Of a stretch of DNA of 64,000 nucleotides, positions 35,409-44,099 are shown one piece after another. The notes beneath the pieces are model-generated. The model had not been told where the DNA came from, ran no database searches, and saw only the letters and a list, made by a program, of their open reading frames with translations. The stretch is from an uncultured Granulosicoccus sp. GTDB lineage: Bacteria > Pseudomonadota > Gammaproteobacteria > Granulosicoccales > Granulosicoccaceae. The DNA is taken from assembly GCA_947492525.1 (NCBI GenBank), contig CANLNQ010000023.1, positions 54,329 to 118,328 on the forward strand, given 5' to 3'. Numbering within the stretch: position 1 is the first letter of the stretch; each line of letters begins with the position of its first letter. A program made the translations under genes and the position numbers.

Positions 35409-36298
35409 GAAGGCTCTCCCGCATCACGATCGATGACAGATCCGGGTGACACACCCAACAAGGCTTGTTGAGCGCGTGCAAGCAGTTCTCGTATCAGCTG
35501 CCTTACCACATGCAACCTGTAGTCTGCACTGCCCCTCACATCATCGATCGGCGTGAGTTCGGCAAGGAGCGAGGGTGTGACCAGAGACGACAAGTCTGCC
35601 CCCAAAGGCTGGCCTTGCAACACCGCTTCGAGATGATGCAAACGTCTGGCCACGGCTGAACACGCGCCCACTGCCATGCGTACCTCTTGCAGACTGTCCT
35701 TCTGTTCATCCGGAATCAACACGACACTGGCCATGACGATCGATATGACCAGATAGCGTCTGGCCCCCAGCTTGACGAACTCACTGCGTGCCGAATCGCT
35801 CATATCGGGGACATGAACAGCCACCAGCATCTCGTCATCCCGGCGCGCTGTGAGGCGTGAGCCCAGTATGAACTCGTGCAATGGCAGCATTCGCTTGCCG
35901 CGTACCGACGCCAGTTCCACAACAGCATTCAGTGTCAACAGTGGTGGCACGCCATCGGCTGCCGGCGAGGCATTGCACAGATTGCCTGCTATCGTTCCGG
36001 CATTCTGGATCTGCACCGAGCCCACTTCCTTCGCCGCCAGCTTGAGCGTTCGGAATACCGGAGGCAACGGAGCGGCGATGACATCGCTCCAGGTGGTCGC
36101 CGCGCCGATACGCCACCCGGATGGTGTCCGCTGGAGACCCCGCAGCCCTTCTATGCGCGAGACATCCAGCACCCGTGCCGGTGCAGGAGCGTCACCCAGA
36201 GCCGGATAGAAATCCGTTCCCCCTGCCAGAATCGGCAAGGGTGTACGAGACAGCTGCTCCAGGGCACTTGCCAGAGATATCGACCCAACACTACTCAT
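35405..36298 (-). CDS. FAD-binding subunit of molybdenum hydroxylase
   Basis: A 297-residue CoxM/XdhB-type subunit. FAD-binding blocks ILAGGTDFYPAL and GTIAGNLCNASPAAD are intact. The start MSSVGSISL is preferred to open upstream codons because the family begins about 20 residues before the AGGTD loop. It passes electrons from the Fe-S domains of the coupled next gene to an acceptor. Confidence 0.88.
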   Translation of the reverse strand: MSSVGSISLASALEQLSRTPLPILAGGTDFYPALGDAPAPARVLDVSRIEGLRGLQRTPSGWRIGAATTWSDVIAAPLPPVFRTLKLAAKEVGSVQIQNAGTIAGNLCNASPAADGVPPLLTLNAVVELASVRGKRMLPLHEFILGSRLTARRDDEMLVAVHVPDMSDSARSEFVKLGARRYLVISIVMASVVLIPDEQKDSLQEVRMAVGACSAVARRLHHLEAVLQGQPLGADLSSLVTPSLLAELTPIDDVRGSADYRLHVVRQLIRELLARAQQALLGVSPGSVIDRDAGEPS

Positions 36299-36367
36299 GC
36301 TGCTCACACCTCTACTCTTGCACAAGAACACGAGGCAGCTTCTGCCTCTCCACATCAACCAACGCAA

Positions 36368-37069
36368 TCAGACAGACAGATAGGCATCCCGAATTTCAGG
36401 TTGCGCCTCCAGCTCGGCAAAGCTGCCATCGAACTTCTTCAGGCCACCCTCGATGATGACGGCCCGGTCAGACACCATGCGTGCAAAATGCAGATTCTGT
36501 TCTGAAAGCAGAACCGGCAAGCCCTCACTCTTCAGTTTCAGAATCGTGTGTGCCATCTGTTCGACAATGACCGGGGCAATGCCCTCGCTGGGTTCATCAA
36601 GCAGCAGCAAGCGCGGGTTACCCATCAACGTTCGGGCAATGGACAACATCTGTTGCTCACCGCCAGAGAGAGCCTTGCCACGATTGGTCCGCCTTTCCGC
36701 CAGATTGGGAAACAGTTCGAAGAGAATCTCCTGTGTCCAGCTGAAAACCCCGGGGCGCGGTGGCTGGCGGCCGACCTCCAGGTTCTCGCTGATTGTCAGG
36801 TCGGTGAAGATACGCCTCTCCTCCGGGACGTAACCGATACCCAGCTTGGCAACGCGATGCGTCGGCAACCGAGTCAGCTCTTCACCGTCGAACATCACCG
36901 AGCCGCTGTCAGGCTTGACCAGCTGCATGATCGACTTCACCGTCGTCGTCTTGCCTGCGCCATTGCGCCCCAGCAGTGACACCACCTCACCGGCGTTCAG
37001 GGAGAAACCCAGATCTCGAAGAATGTGCGCCTTGCCGTAAAAGCTGTTGACACCAGACAGTTCAAGCAT
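36368..37069 (-). CDS. ABC transporter ATP-binding protein, LivF type
   Basis: A 233-residue ATPase of the branched-chain amino-acid (HAAT) class: Walker A LLGRNGAGKTTTVKSI, signature LSGGEQQMLSIARTL, Walker B LLLLDEPSEGIAP. The start MLELSGVNSFYGK overlaps the LivG gene by 8 bp. In this operon the importer probably supplies the heteroaromatic substrate; HAAT systems also import aromatic acids and ureas. Confidence 0.92.
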   Translation of the reverse strand: MLELSGVNSFYGKAHILRDLGFSLNAGEVVSLLGRNGAGKTTTVKSIMQLVKPDSGSVMFDGEELTRLPTHRVAKLGIGYVPEERRIFTDLTISENLEVGRQPPRPGVFSWTQEILFELFPNLAERRTNRGKALSGGEQQMLSIARTLMGNPRLLLLDEPSEGIAPVIVEQMAHTILKLKSEGLPVLLSEQNLHFARMVSDRAVIIEGGLKKFDGSFAELEAQPEIRDAYLSV

Positions 37070-37847
37070 GCGTGTCTCCTTCGGCAAACAGATTGCCACC
37101 GCCCAGATAGACTTCCTGCACGACGGCATCGTTGCGAATCTCTTCCACCGTGCCGTTGGCGATCAATTCACCGCGATTGAGCACCATGAGCCGATGCGCA
37201 TGTGCAAACACGACATCCATATCGTGCTCGGTAAACAGCACACTGATGTTGCGCTTCTGCACGATGTCCGCCGTCAGTTGCATCAGCGCGATACGCTCCC
37301 GGGGTGCCATGCCCGCCGTGGGCTCATCCATCAACAGCAACGTCGGCTCGTGGCTCAATGCGATAGCCAGTTCGAGGCGCTTGAGATCACCGTAAGCCAG
37401 AATGGCGCAGGCGCGTTCTGCCTGCTCTGGCATGCCGACCAGTTCCAGCAGTTGCATGGCCTGTTCTCGATAAAGACGCGTGGCATGGGGGCCCAGGGAA
37501 AACAGGCGACGATGATGAGAGATCAGGGCCATCTGAATATTCTCGATGACAGTCATCGACGGGTAGGTACCGGTTATCTGGAAGGTTCGCCCGACGCCCT
37601 TGCGCCAGATGCGTCGTGGTTTCTGCCCGGTGATCTTCTCACCGTGGAGATAGACGTTTCCACTGCTGGGTTTGAGTTGTCCCATCAGCATGTTGAAGCA
37701 GGTTGTCTTGCCAGCGCCATTGGGACCGATCAGGGCCAACAGCTCTCCACGCGCCAGTTCGAAATGCACATCACTGACCGCATGAATACCGCCGAATGAC
37801 TTGCTCAGTCCTTCAACCTTCAACACCACAGGCGCCGTCTCGCTCAT
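37062..37847 (-). CDS. ABC transporter ATP-binding protein, LivG type
   Basis: A 261-residue ATPase with Walker A IGPNGAGKTTCFNML, the LivG-type insert (GVGRTFQITGTYPSMTVIENI), a degenerate signature (AYGDLKRLELAIAL) and Walker B LLLMDEPTAGMAP. It overlaps the permease stop by 4 bp and the LivF start by 8 bp. It pairs with LivF as the heterodimeric motor. Confidence 0.92.
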   Translation of the reverse strand: MSETAPVVLKVEGLSKSFGGIHAVSDVHFELARGELLALIGPNGAGKTTCFNMLMGQLKPSSGNVYLHGEKITGQKPRRIWRKGVGRTFQITGTYPSMTVIENIQMALISHHRRLFSLGPHATRLYREQAMQLLELVGMPEQAERACAILAYGDLKRLELAIALSHEPTLLLMDEPTAGMAPRERIALMQLTADIVQKRNISVLFTEHDMDVVFAHAHRLMVLNRGELIANGTVEEIRNDAVVQEVYLGGGNLFAEGDTHA

Positions 37848-39760
37848 CGTTCCGACTCCGGCGATTGCAAGTTCGCTGTTGCCGTTGCAGACGACGTCAC
37901 CGTTGATACGTCATCCTCAGCCCTTCCCGACAATCGCTCACGGAGCTTGCGCAATGATCCGACGATGCCGTGTGGCGCCAGCACGACCACCACGATGATC
38001 AGCAAGCCCAGGGCCAGACGCCAGTATTCAAGGCGTGTCAGATAGTCCTTGACCAACTCCAGAGAGGCAGCACCGACCACGCCGCCCGACAATGTCTTCA
38101 CGCCCCCGAGAAATACCACGATGAGGCCATCGAAGGACTTGGTGATCTCCAGTTCATTGGGAAAAACGCTGCCTTTCGAAAAGATGAACAAGGCACCGGC
38201 GACGCCTGCCAGCGTACCGGCCAGGGTGAAGGCCATCCACTGAACCCGCTTGGTGTTGATGCCGGTGGCTTCGGCCTGCCGTTGGGAATCACGCGATGCA
38301 CGCAGTGCGTATCCGAACGGTGAATGCGCCACGTGTCGCAGCAGCAGAATGCCGCCTACCCCCACCACGACCGTGAAATAGAAGTAGCTGTTGGCCTGTG
38401 ACAGCCACTCAGCGGGCCAGATATCCACCAGGCCATCATCGCCTCCCGTGAATTCGTCCCACTGAAAGACCAGCGACCACAGAAGTTGCGCCAGTGCCAG
38501 AGTCAGCATGGCAAAGTAGACGCCGGTCAGACGCAGGCACAGCCAGCCTATGATAAAGGCCGCCAGACCTGCGCCCAGCGGTGCGAGCACAAAGGCAAGC
38601 TCCATTGGCGCATTGACATGCACAACCAGCAGACCCGCGACATAGGCACCGCCCCCGAAGTAGGCTGCATGACCGAAGGAGACGAGCCCACCGAGCCCCA
38701 GCAGAAAATGCAGGCTGGCCGCGAACAGACAGAAGATGATGATATCGGTCGTCAGTATGAGCAGAAAGTGCGAACCGGCCAGCGGCAGAGCGAACAGACA
38801 GAGCAGCAGGATGCCGACCAGGACCCGTGCCTTGGTGCTCGCAGGCTTGATCGGACGCTCGGGCTCGCCAACCTGCCCGTGCTCACCCACGACTTCCTCG
38901 CGCCCCAGCAAACCGTAGGGTCGCACCGTGAGCACGATAGCCATGACGATGTACATCAGCACCAGCGTGCTCTGGGGCAGATAGGTCACACCGAATACGT
39001 TCAGTACCGATATCAGTACCGCTGCAATGTAGGCACCGGGCAATGAACCCATGCCACCGATGACTACCACGACGAAGATGGCCGCCAGTATGTTGAAATC
39101 CATCAACAGGTCAGCGCCCCCCTTCGGCAGCTGAATCGCCCCACCCAGACCCGCCAGAGCCGCCCCCAGGAAAAAGACGCCAGTGAACAGCCAGGACTGG
39201 TTGACGCCAAGGGCAGCCACCATCTCACGATCCTGGGTGGCGGCTCTGACCAGCACACCGACACGTGTGCGGGCTATCAGATACCACAGGGCGAACAACA
39301 CGAATGGCGTGATGGCGATAAGGGCCAGATCATACAGCGGTATCGGCTCATCCATGATTCTCACCACCCCCTTGAGTCCCGGGGCGCGGGGACCGAGCAG
39401 ATCCTCGGCACCCCAGACCATCAAGGCGAGATCCTGTATGACAAGAATGACACCAAAGGTGGCTACCAGCTGAAACAGTTCCGGCGCCTTGTACACCGGG
39501 CGCAGGACCAGCACTTCAACAATGACACCAATCAGACCGACAAGTACGCCGGTCAACAGAACGGATGCCCAGAATCCGATCGCCCCGGGCAGGACCTGCA
39601 TCAGGGAGTAGCCGATGAAGGCACCCAGCATGTAGAAGGACCCATGGGCGAAATTGACGATTCGGGTGACCCCGAAGATCAGTGACAGCCCGGATGCCAC
39701 CAGAAACAACGTGGCGGCATTGGCAAGCCCCGTCAGCAATTGTGCAATGAACAATCCCAT
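37844..39760 (-). CDS. Fused LivH-LivM permease
   Basis: A 638-residue chain containing both HAAT permeases. Residues about 1-290 are LivH-like (VASGLSLIFGVTRIVNFAHGSFYMLGA, VVVIGGMGSLPGAYIAA), a charged linker follows (about 295-320), and about 325-610 is LivM-like (LGLGGLVSFGHAAYFGGGAY, FLGGVKTLSGGVVGA). Most systems encode the two proteins separately. About 18 hydrophobic segments are visible. It lies between the binding-protein and ATPase genes. Confidence 0.92.
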   Translation of the reverse strand: MGLFIAQLLTGLANAATLFLVASGLSLIFGVTRIVNFAHGSFYMLGAFIGYSLMQVLPGAIGFWASVLLTGVLVGLIGVIVEVLVLRPVYKAPELFQLVATFGVILVIQDLALMVWGAEDLLGPRAPGLKGVVRIMDEPIPLYDLALIAITPFVLFALWYLIARTRVGVLVRAATQDREMVAALGVNQSWLFTGVFFLGAALAGLGGAIQLPKGGADLLMDFNILAAIFVVVVIGGMGSLPGAYIAAVLISVLNVFGVTYLPQSTLVLMYIVMAIVLTVRPYGLLGREEVVGEHGQVGEPERPIKPASTKARVLVGILLLCLFALPLAGSHFLLILTTDIIIFCLFAASLHFLLGLGGLVSFGHAAYFGGGAYVAGLLVVHVNAPMELAFVLAPLGAGLAAFIIGWLCLRLTGVYFAMLTLALAQLLWSLVFQWDEFTGGDDGLVDIWPAEWLSQANSYFYFTVVVGVGGILLLRHVAHSPFGYALRASRDSQRQAEATGINTKRVQWMAFTLAGTLAGVAGALFIFSKGSVFPNELEITKSFDGLIVVFLGGVKTLSGGVVGAASLELVKDYLTRLEYWRLALGLLIIVVVVLAPHGIVGSLRKLRERLSGRAEDDVSTVTSSATATANLQSPESER

Positions 39761-39822
39761 GTGCAGTTCAGAAGTGATTGTGTGAATGTGATTGCTTCAT
39801 GCTGCGGCGCTTGCCCTGTCGA

Positions 39823-41049
39823 TTACTGACTGGCAGGCCGCAGCTTTGCGACTTCCTCATCTGAAGGCAGGTAGTTCGCGCCATCCTTGTAGACCCAGTC
39901 GACCATCACGCCTTCACCATCGCGCACGGTCGTCTTTCCGACGAATGCCCCCATGGTGGATTGATGATCCTGCTCACGGTAGATGATCTGGCCAACGGGT
40001 GTGTCCACCTCCAGCCCCAGGAATGCCTGGCGCAACTTCTCCGTATCCACCGACTCTGCTCGGCTGATGGCGGCAGCAATGGACTGTACGGTCATGTAGC
40101 CAACCAGAGAACCCAGTTTCGGGCTCTCCTCGAATTTCGCCTGATAAGCATCGACAAAGACCTTGTTGGCACCCTCTTCGAAGTCGTACCAGGGAAAGCC
40201 TGTTACCGTCCAGCCTTCGGGGGCCTCGTCTTCCATCGGCTCCAGATACTCAGGCTCGCCGGTCAGCAGCCCATAGACGTCTCGACCGTCGAACAGCCCG
40301 CGAGTGGTGCCTTCGCGCACGAACTTCGCCACATCGCTACCAAAGGTCACGTTGTAGATCGCATCAGGCTTGGCTCGCTCCAGCGCCTGTACTTCCGCAC
40401 CGGCATCGATCTTGAACACCCCGGGCCATTGTTCGGTCACGAATTCCACATCAGGCTTCAAGGCCAATAGCGCCTTCTTGAACGCTGCCACCGCATCCTT
40501 GCCGTAAGCGTAGTTGGGCGCGATGGTGGCGTACTTCACCGCATCGCTCTTCGCGGCTTCTTCCGCCAGCATGGAAGCCTGCATGTACGTCGAGGAACGC
40601 AGGCGGAAGGTGTAGTCATTGCCTTTTTCCCAGACCAGGCCATCAGCCAGGGGTTCAGCGGCCAGATAGATGACTTTCTTCTCCGCGGCAAACGATGACA
40701 GTGCCAGGCCGACGTTACTCAGGATGGAACCGGTAATCATGGCCACGCCTTCCCGATTGACCAGTTCTTCGGCTATCTTGATGGCCTCACCCGGTTTGCC
40801 CTGATCATCCCGATAGATGAACTCGAGGGGCTGACCGATGACACCTCCCGCCTCATTGATCTCGGACAATGCAAGCTCGATCCCCTTTTTATAGGGCTCG
40901 GCAAAGGCTGCCATTCGCTTGTAATGATTGATTTCGCCGATCTTTATCGCATCGGCGCCCATTGCCGAACCGGCGGTGCCGAGCAAGGCCGCCATGCTCA
41001 GGCCCAGTACTGCCGCCAGTGCGGCTCGTGTGTTCTTGCGCTTGTTCAT
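39823..41049 (-). CDS. ABC transporter substrate-binding protein, LivJ type
   Basis: A 408-residue periplasmic protein. The signal peptide after MNKRKNTR ends near AMGADAIKIG; the mature part has the type-I fold with IKIGEINHYKRMAAFAEPYKKGIELALSEINEAGGV and GSILSNVGLALSSFA. The start has GGAG about six bases upstream; an earlier codon at 41070 is less likely. Related binding proteins recognise amides, ureas and aromatic acids as well as amino acids. Confidence 0.9.
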   Translation of the reverse strand: MNKRKNTRAALAAVLGLSMAALLGTAGSAMGADAIKIGEINHYKRMAAFAEPYKKGIELALSEINEAGGVIGQPLEFIYRDDQGKPGEAIKIAEELVNREGVAMITGSILSNVGLALSSFAAEKKVIYLAAEPLADGLVWEKGNDYTFRLRSSTYMQASMLAEEAAKSDAVKYATIAPNYAYGKDAVAAFKKALLALKPDVEFVTEQWPGVFKIDAGAEVQALERAKPDAIYNVTFGSDVAKFVREGTTRGLFDGRDVYGLLTGEPEYLEPMEDEAPEGWTVTGFPWYDFEEGANKVFVDAYQAKFEESPKLGSLVGYMTVQSIAAAISRAESVDTEKLRQAFLGLEVDTPVGQIIYREQDHQSTMGAFVGKTTVRDGEGVMVDWVYKDGANYLPSDEEVAKLRPASQ

Positions 41050-41198
41050 GCAATCTCCGCAGACCCTCATCAGGAAGGCCCTTGTTTTCTGGTTACAGGA
41101 TGCATTTACCCCTAACCGTTGGAATGGAACTGAGCGGCAGGCTATCTACTACCCAGGACTGCCCTACGACATTGCTGCTGCTCAGGATACGCTAGAAA

Positions 41199-41786
41199 TC
41201 ACCGCAGGCCATCCTTGCCCTCTGCCTCCTCATGCGTCAGACCACCAACGCGTGGCAACGGCCTGCCCGAGTCCGTCACGGCAACTGCCACCATGATCTC
41301 ATCCGCTCGCGGTGCATCATTGATACGCACCTCCATACCATCGAAGTGCGAACGTACATACGCGGCGTCCTTGTGTCCCAGGGGAACATCGAGTACCTGC
41401 CCCATGGAGCCCATCTTCTTGCTCGATGCCACCAGTGCTGCACCCTTTTCGACCGCTGCTCGCAACGGTTTGCCAAGTCTCGGATGCAGTATGGCTGCCG
41501 CGTGTTCGAGCTCGCCGTTTTCACCGACCATGGCGGCCTTGCCATAACTCTGCGCCTGCGAAGGTTCGATGCCGAGCATCGCAACACACTTCTCACCCAG
41601 CAGGCCGCCCAGCTCCTCACCGATGACCATCAGCGCTTCCAGATCCTCGGCGTAGTGCGAGGCAAACGGATTTTCGATAACGGCCACCGCCGCAGCTCGA
41701 CGAGTAGGCGGATTGATCTCCCGACCCATTTCGGTGCGAGTCTCGTCCATGAAGGTGACCAGTTTACGGATCTTCGCTGTGCTCAT
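41199..41786 (-). CDS. AA_synth family (DUF1185) protein, copy 2
   Basis: A 195-residue protein of the 'amino acid synthesis' family PF06684, named by context and biochemically obscure. It shares an ENPFA motif near the N-terminus, the SYGKAAMVGENGELEHAAA core, AAYVRSHFDGMEVRINDAPRADEI and the C-terminal GKDGLR with the paralogue at 42756-43337. The ATG overlaps the UPF0280 stop by 4 bp. The family's fold has been compared with ring-opening amidohydrolases, suggesting a role in heterocycle metabolism; that is inference. Confidence 0.8.
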   Translation of the reverse strand: MSTAKIRKLVTFMDETRTEMGREINPPTRRAAAVAVIENPFASHYAEDLEALMVIGEELGGLLGEKCVAMLGIEPSQAQSYGKAAMVGENGELEHAAAILHPRLGKPLRAAVEKGAALVASSKKMGSMGQVLDVPLGHKDAAYVRSHFDGMEVRINDAPRADEIMVAVAVTDSGRPLPRVGGLTHEEAEGKDGLR

Positions 41787-42769
41787 GCGCCAATACTCTC
41801 CAATTCAGGGTGAAGGTGATCGATCAGTGAGCCGACAACCCGGGACTGACCTTGCAGGTGCAGACAGGCCGCTTTCAACAGGCCCGCCGCATGCATCTGC
41901 TGCGCACACTGCACACCTGCCTGCAGGGCCCGGTTCTTTTCCGTACGGGTCAGGCTCTGTACATCGATAGTCACCAGCCTGTCGCCAAGGTCGGAGTCGG
42001 GCGACAGCGAGCTGGCAGCAGCCCTCAGCACCTTGGGTGACTCCGGCAGATCGATAGCGTTGGCAATCAACGTTGCCGCGGCATCGGCAGTCGCCGCATT
42101 GGCAGCCAGAACGGTTACGGCATCGGCAATCCCCAGGGAACGGCTGCGACCTTGCCAGCCACTGGTTGCGACGCCACCGATGGACGGGGACGCCTTGAGA
42201 GTGACGATATCGCGGTATCGCGACGACATCGGCGAGGGACAGATACCGATGCGACTCTTCTGGCCAGGGGCCAGATGCAATGCAATATCACCACCGTTGT
42301 TCACCTGTACGCGGTCCAGTTCCCTGCCGATCAGCATGTGTTCAAGCACGTGATCGGCAACCGCGCCGGCCACTGCGATCATCGGGGTCACCTGGCTGGC
42401 CACATGCGGCATCGCGGCCTTGTACATTCGCCGGGCCACATCGCCATCGAATTCGGAGAGACGGCAGTCATGACGCAGTCGCTGACGAAGCCGCGGCAAT
42501 TGCGCGGCAAGCCTGTCCAGCAGGCCCTGAAAGCAGCGCCCGGCCTGCGCATAGGCCGCGTGGACCTCCGACGGGCGACCATCGGCAGAGATGATCAGGT
42601 CGATGGGACCGTGCTGAAGATGCAAGCGTGGCAGTGCAGATGTCTCACTGGAATCATTTGCAAGCGACTGCCAGTCAGTGATCCTGTCAGCGTCCCCGCT
42701 TGTGTGCCCGACACCGCTCAGCAACCAGCCCTGCGGACCTGCAGAAACCGCAGGACTAGCGCAGGCCAT
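41783..42769 (-). CDS. UPF0280 family protein (ApbE-like fold)
   Basis: A 328-residue member of UPF0280, a family related to ApbE flavin transferases. Family blocks seen: HLQHGPIDLIISADG (about 50-66), MIAVAGAVADHVLEHML, VNNGGDIALHL, GGVATSGWQGRSRSLGIADAVTVLA and a C-terminal NRALQAG. The first 45 residues have no family counterpart, so the true start may be later, although no good alternative start codon is visible. It is sandwiched, with overlaps on both sides, between two AA_synth paralogues. Confidence 0.8.
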   Translation of the reverse strand: MACASPAVSAGPQGWLLSGVGHTSGDADRITDWQSLANDSSETSALPRLHLQHGPIDLIISADGRPSEVHAAYAQAGRCFQGLLDRLAAQLPRLRQRLRHDCRLSEFDGDVARRMYKAAMPHVASQVTPMIAVAGAVADHVLEHMLIGRELDRVQVNNGGDIALHLAPGQKSRIGICPSPMSSRYRDIVTLKASPSIGGVATSGWQGRSRSLGIADAVTVLAANAATADAAATLIANAIDLPESPKVLRAAASSLSPDSDLGDRLVTIDVQSLTRTEKNRALQAGVQCAQQMHAAGLLKAACLHLQGQSRVVGSLIDHLHPELESIGA

Positions 42770-43337
42770 CCTTACCCTCTATCGCGTCAGCATGCAGGCC
42801 GCCTACCCGTGCGTGTATGCGCGGACCAGAGGTCATGACCAGCACCAGCAGGATTTCCCTGGCTCTGGGTGAATCATTGAGGCCGATCTCCATGGCATCG
42901 AAATGACTGCGCACATAGGAGGCATTGATATGGGTGATCGGGACATCCAGCCGAGCGCCGGGCGCACCGACTTTCTTGGTGGAGGGCACGATCGCCATGG
43001 CGTTGCCCAGTACCTCTCTCATGGCATAGCCGCCCGGCACATGCCACAGTGCTCCGTGTTCTATTTCTCCAGCACCACCCACAATGGCGCCCTTTCCATA
43101 GCCCTGCACCTTCTCGGTGCCACCCAGCACATTCACAAGGCGTTTTGCCATGTCGATACCCAGTGGCTTGAGATCATCCATGAAGCCTTCGATGTCTGGC
43201 TCGAAGCGTCCGGCAAACGGATTGGCAATCACGCACATGGCGGCGGCACGCACCAGGGGGCTGGACTGGGGGGGACCGCCTTCGTGGAAGATCTCTTCCA
43301 CACTCAGGCCCTGTTTGCGAATGACAACATCGGACAT
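42756..43337 (-). CDS. AA_synth family (DUF1185) protein, copy 1
   Basis: A 193-residue paralogue of the downstream gene: ANPFAGRFEPDIEGFM, GYGKGAIVGGAGEIEHGAL, ASYVRSHFDAMEIGLNDSPRAREI and the same GKDGLR C-terminus. The two copies are clearly diverged in sequence, so they may form a heteromer. This is the promoter-proximal gene of the ten-gene minus-strand operon; the 237-bp region upstream separates it from the divergent MarR gene. Confidence 0.82.
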   Translation of the reverse strand: MSDVVIRKQGLSVEEIFHEGGPPQSSPLVRAAAMCVIANPFAGRFEPDIEGFMDDLKPLGIDMAKRLVNVLGGTEKVQGYGKGAIVGGAGEIEHGALWHVPGGYAMREVLGNAMAIVPSTKKVGAPGARLDVPITHINASYVRSHFDAMEIGLNDSPRAREILLVLVMTSGPRIHARVGGLHADAIEGKDGLR

Positions 43338-43444
43338 TACGATACGACTCCACGGTCAGCCCGGAAAACTCAGCCGGAAGAAAGACGAATGACGGTCATG
43401 GCTTTGCAAAACTTGTCGCCAACAGGTATTTTCATTGGCAGTTA

Positions 43445-43458
43445 GTTCGTGTACAAAC
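43445..43458. promoter_or_regulatory. Palindrome GTTCGTGTACAAAC, possible MarR operator
   Basis: A 14-bp imperfect palindrome (5 of 7 pairs match) in the divergent region between the AA_synth gene and the MarR gene. MarR-family operators controlling aromatic catabolism often look like TTTGTATACAAA. It is well placed to control both directions. Confidence 0.4.
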
Positions 43459-43574
43459 AGTTATACCGAATCCTTGCAGAAGGTCAAGCCTGCTGATGGC
43501 TCGGAAAACGAAAACATCAGCAGCACCGCGTTCCACAACGGAAGCCGGCAGGGACCACACCGACTGACCGGGAA

Positions 43575-44024
43575 ATACCTATCGACATCGAGTACGAACA
43601 GGATGCGATCGACTACAGACTGGATGACCAGATCGGCTATCTGCTGCGTCTGGCCAATCAGCGTCACCTCGAGTTGTTCAGCACGCAATTACCAACCCTG
43701 ACACCGACACAGTTTTCCGTGCTGGTACGACTGCAGGAGTGTGACGACGTCTCGCAGAACGAATTGGGACGCAGTGTCGGAATCGATGCCGCTACCACCA
43801 ATGGCGTCATCGATCGCCTTGGCAGAAAGAAACTGATACGCACGCAAACCGATAGCCAGGACAAGCGGCGCCTGCGCATTTCTCTCACCGAGACCGGCCG
43901 ACAGACCATTCACGATGCCATCCCGGTTGCCGCTGATATCACCCGGCTGACAACGCAGCGCCTCAGCCGCGAAGAAGCTGAACACCTCACGCGGCTGCTG
44001 CGCAAACTTCTGCCGCCTGATTGA
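43575..44024 (+). CDS. MarR family regulator, start codon unclear
   Basis: A winged-helix MarR protein of about 149 residues. The DNA-binding core is intact: LTPTQFSVLVRLQE, SQNELGRSVGIDAATTNGVIDRLGRKKLI, and the wing DKRRLRISLTETGR. The conserved first helix (IDYRLDDQIGYLLRLANQRHLELF) lies upstream of the only standard in-frame start, a TTG at 43674. I set the start at an ATA at 43575, just after a GGGAA, which would give (M)PIDIEYEQD; CTG at 43620 is another option. It probably represses the flanking catabolic genes. Confidence 0.7.
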   Translation: MPIDIEYEQDAIDYRLDDQIGYLLRLANQRHLELFSTQLPTLTPTQFSVLVRLQECDDVSQNELGRSVGIDAATTNGVIDRLGRKKLIRTQTDSQDKRRLRISLTETGRQTIHDAIPVAADITRLTTQRLSREEAEHLTRLLRKLLPPD

Positions 44025-44099
44025 CAGGTTCAGGCCAGCTTACCCCGCCACATCGAGACAGATACGAACCCGATTCGAACAAGAGCAAGAGTAACTTTC

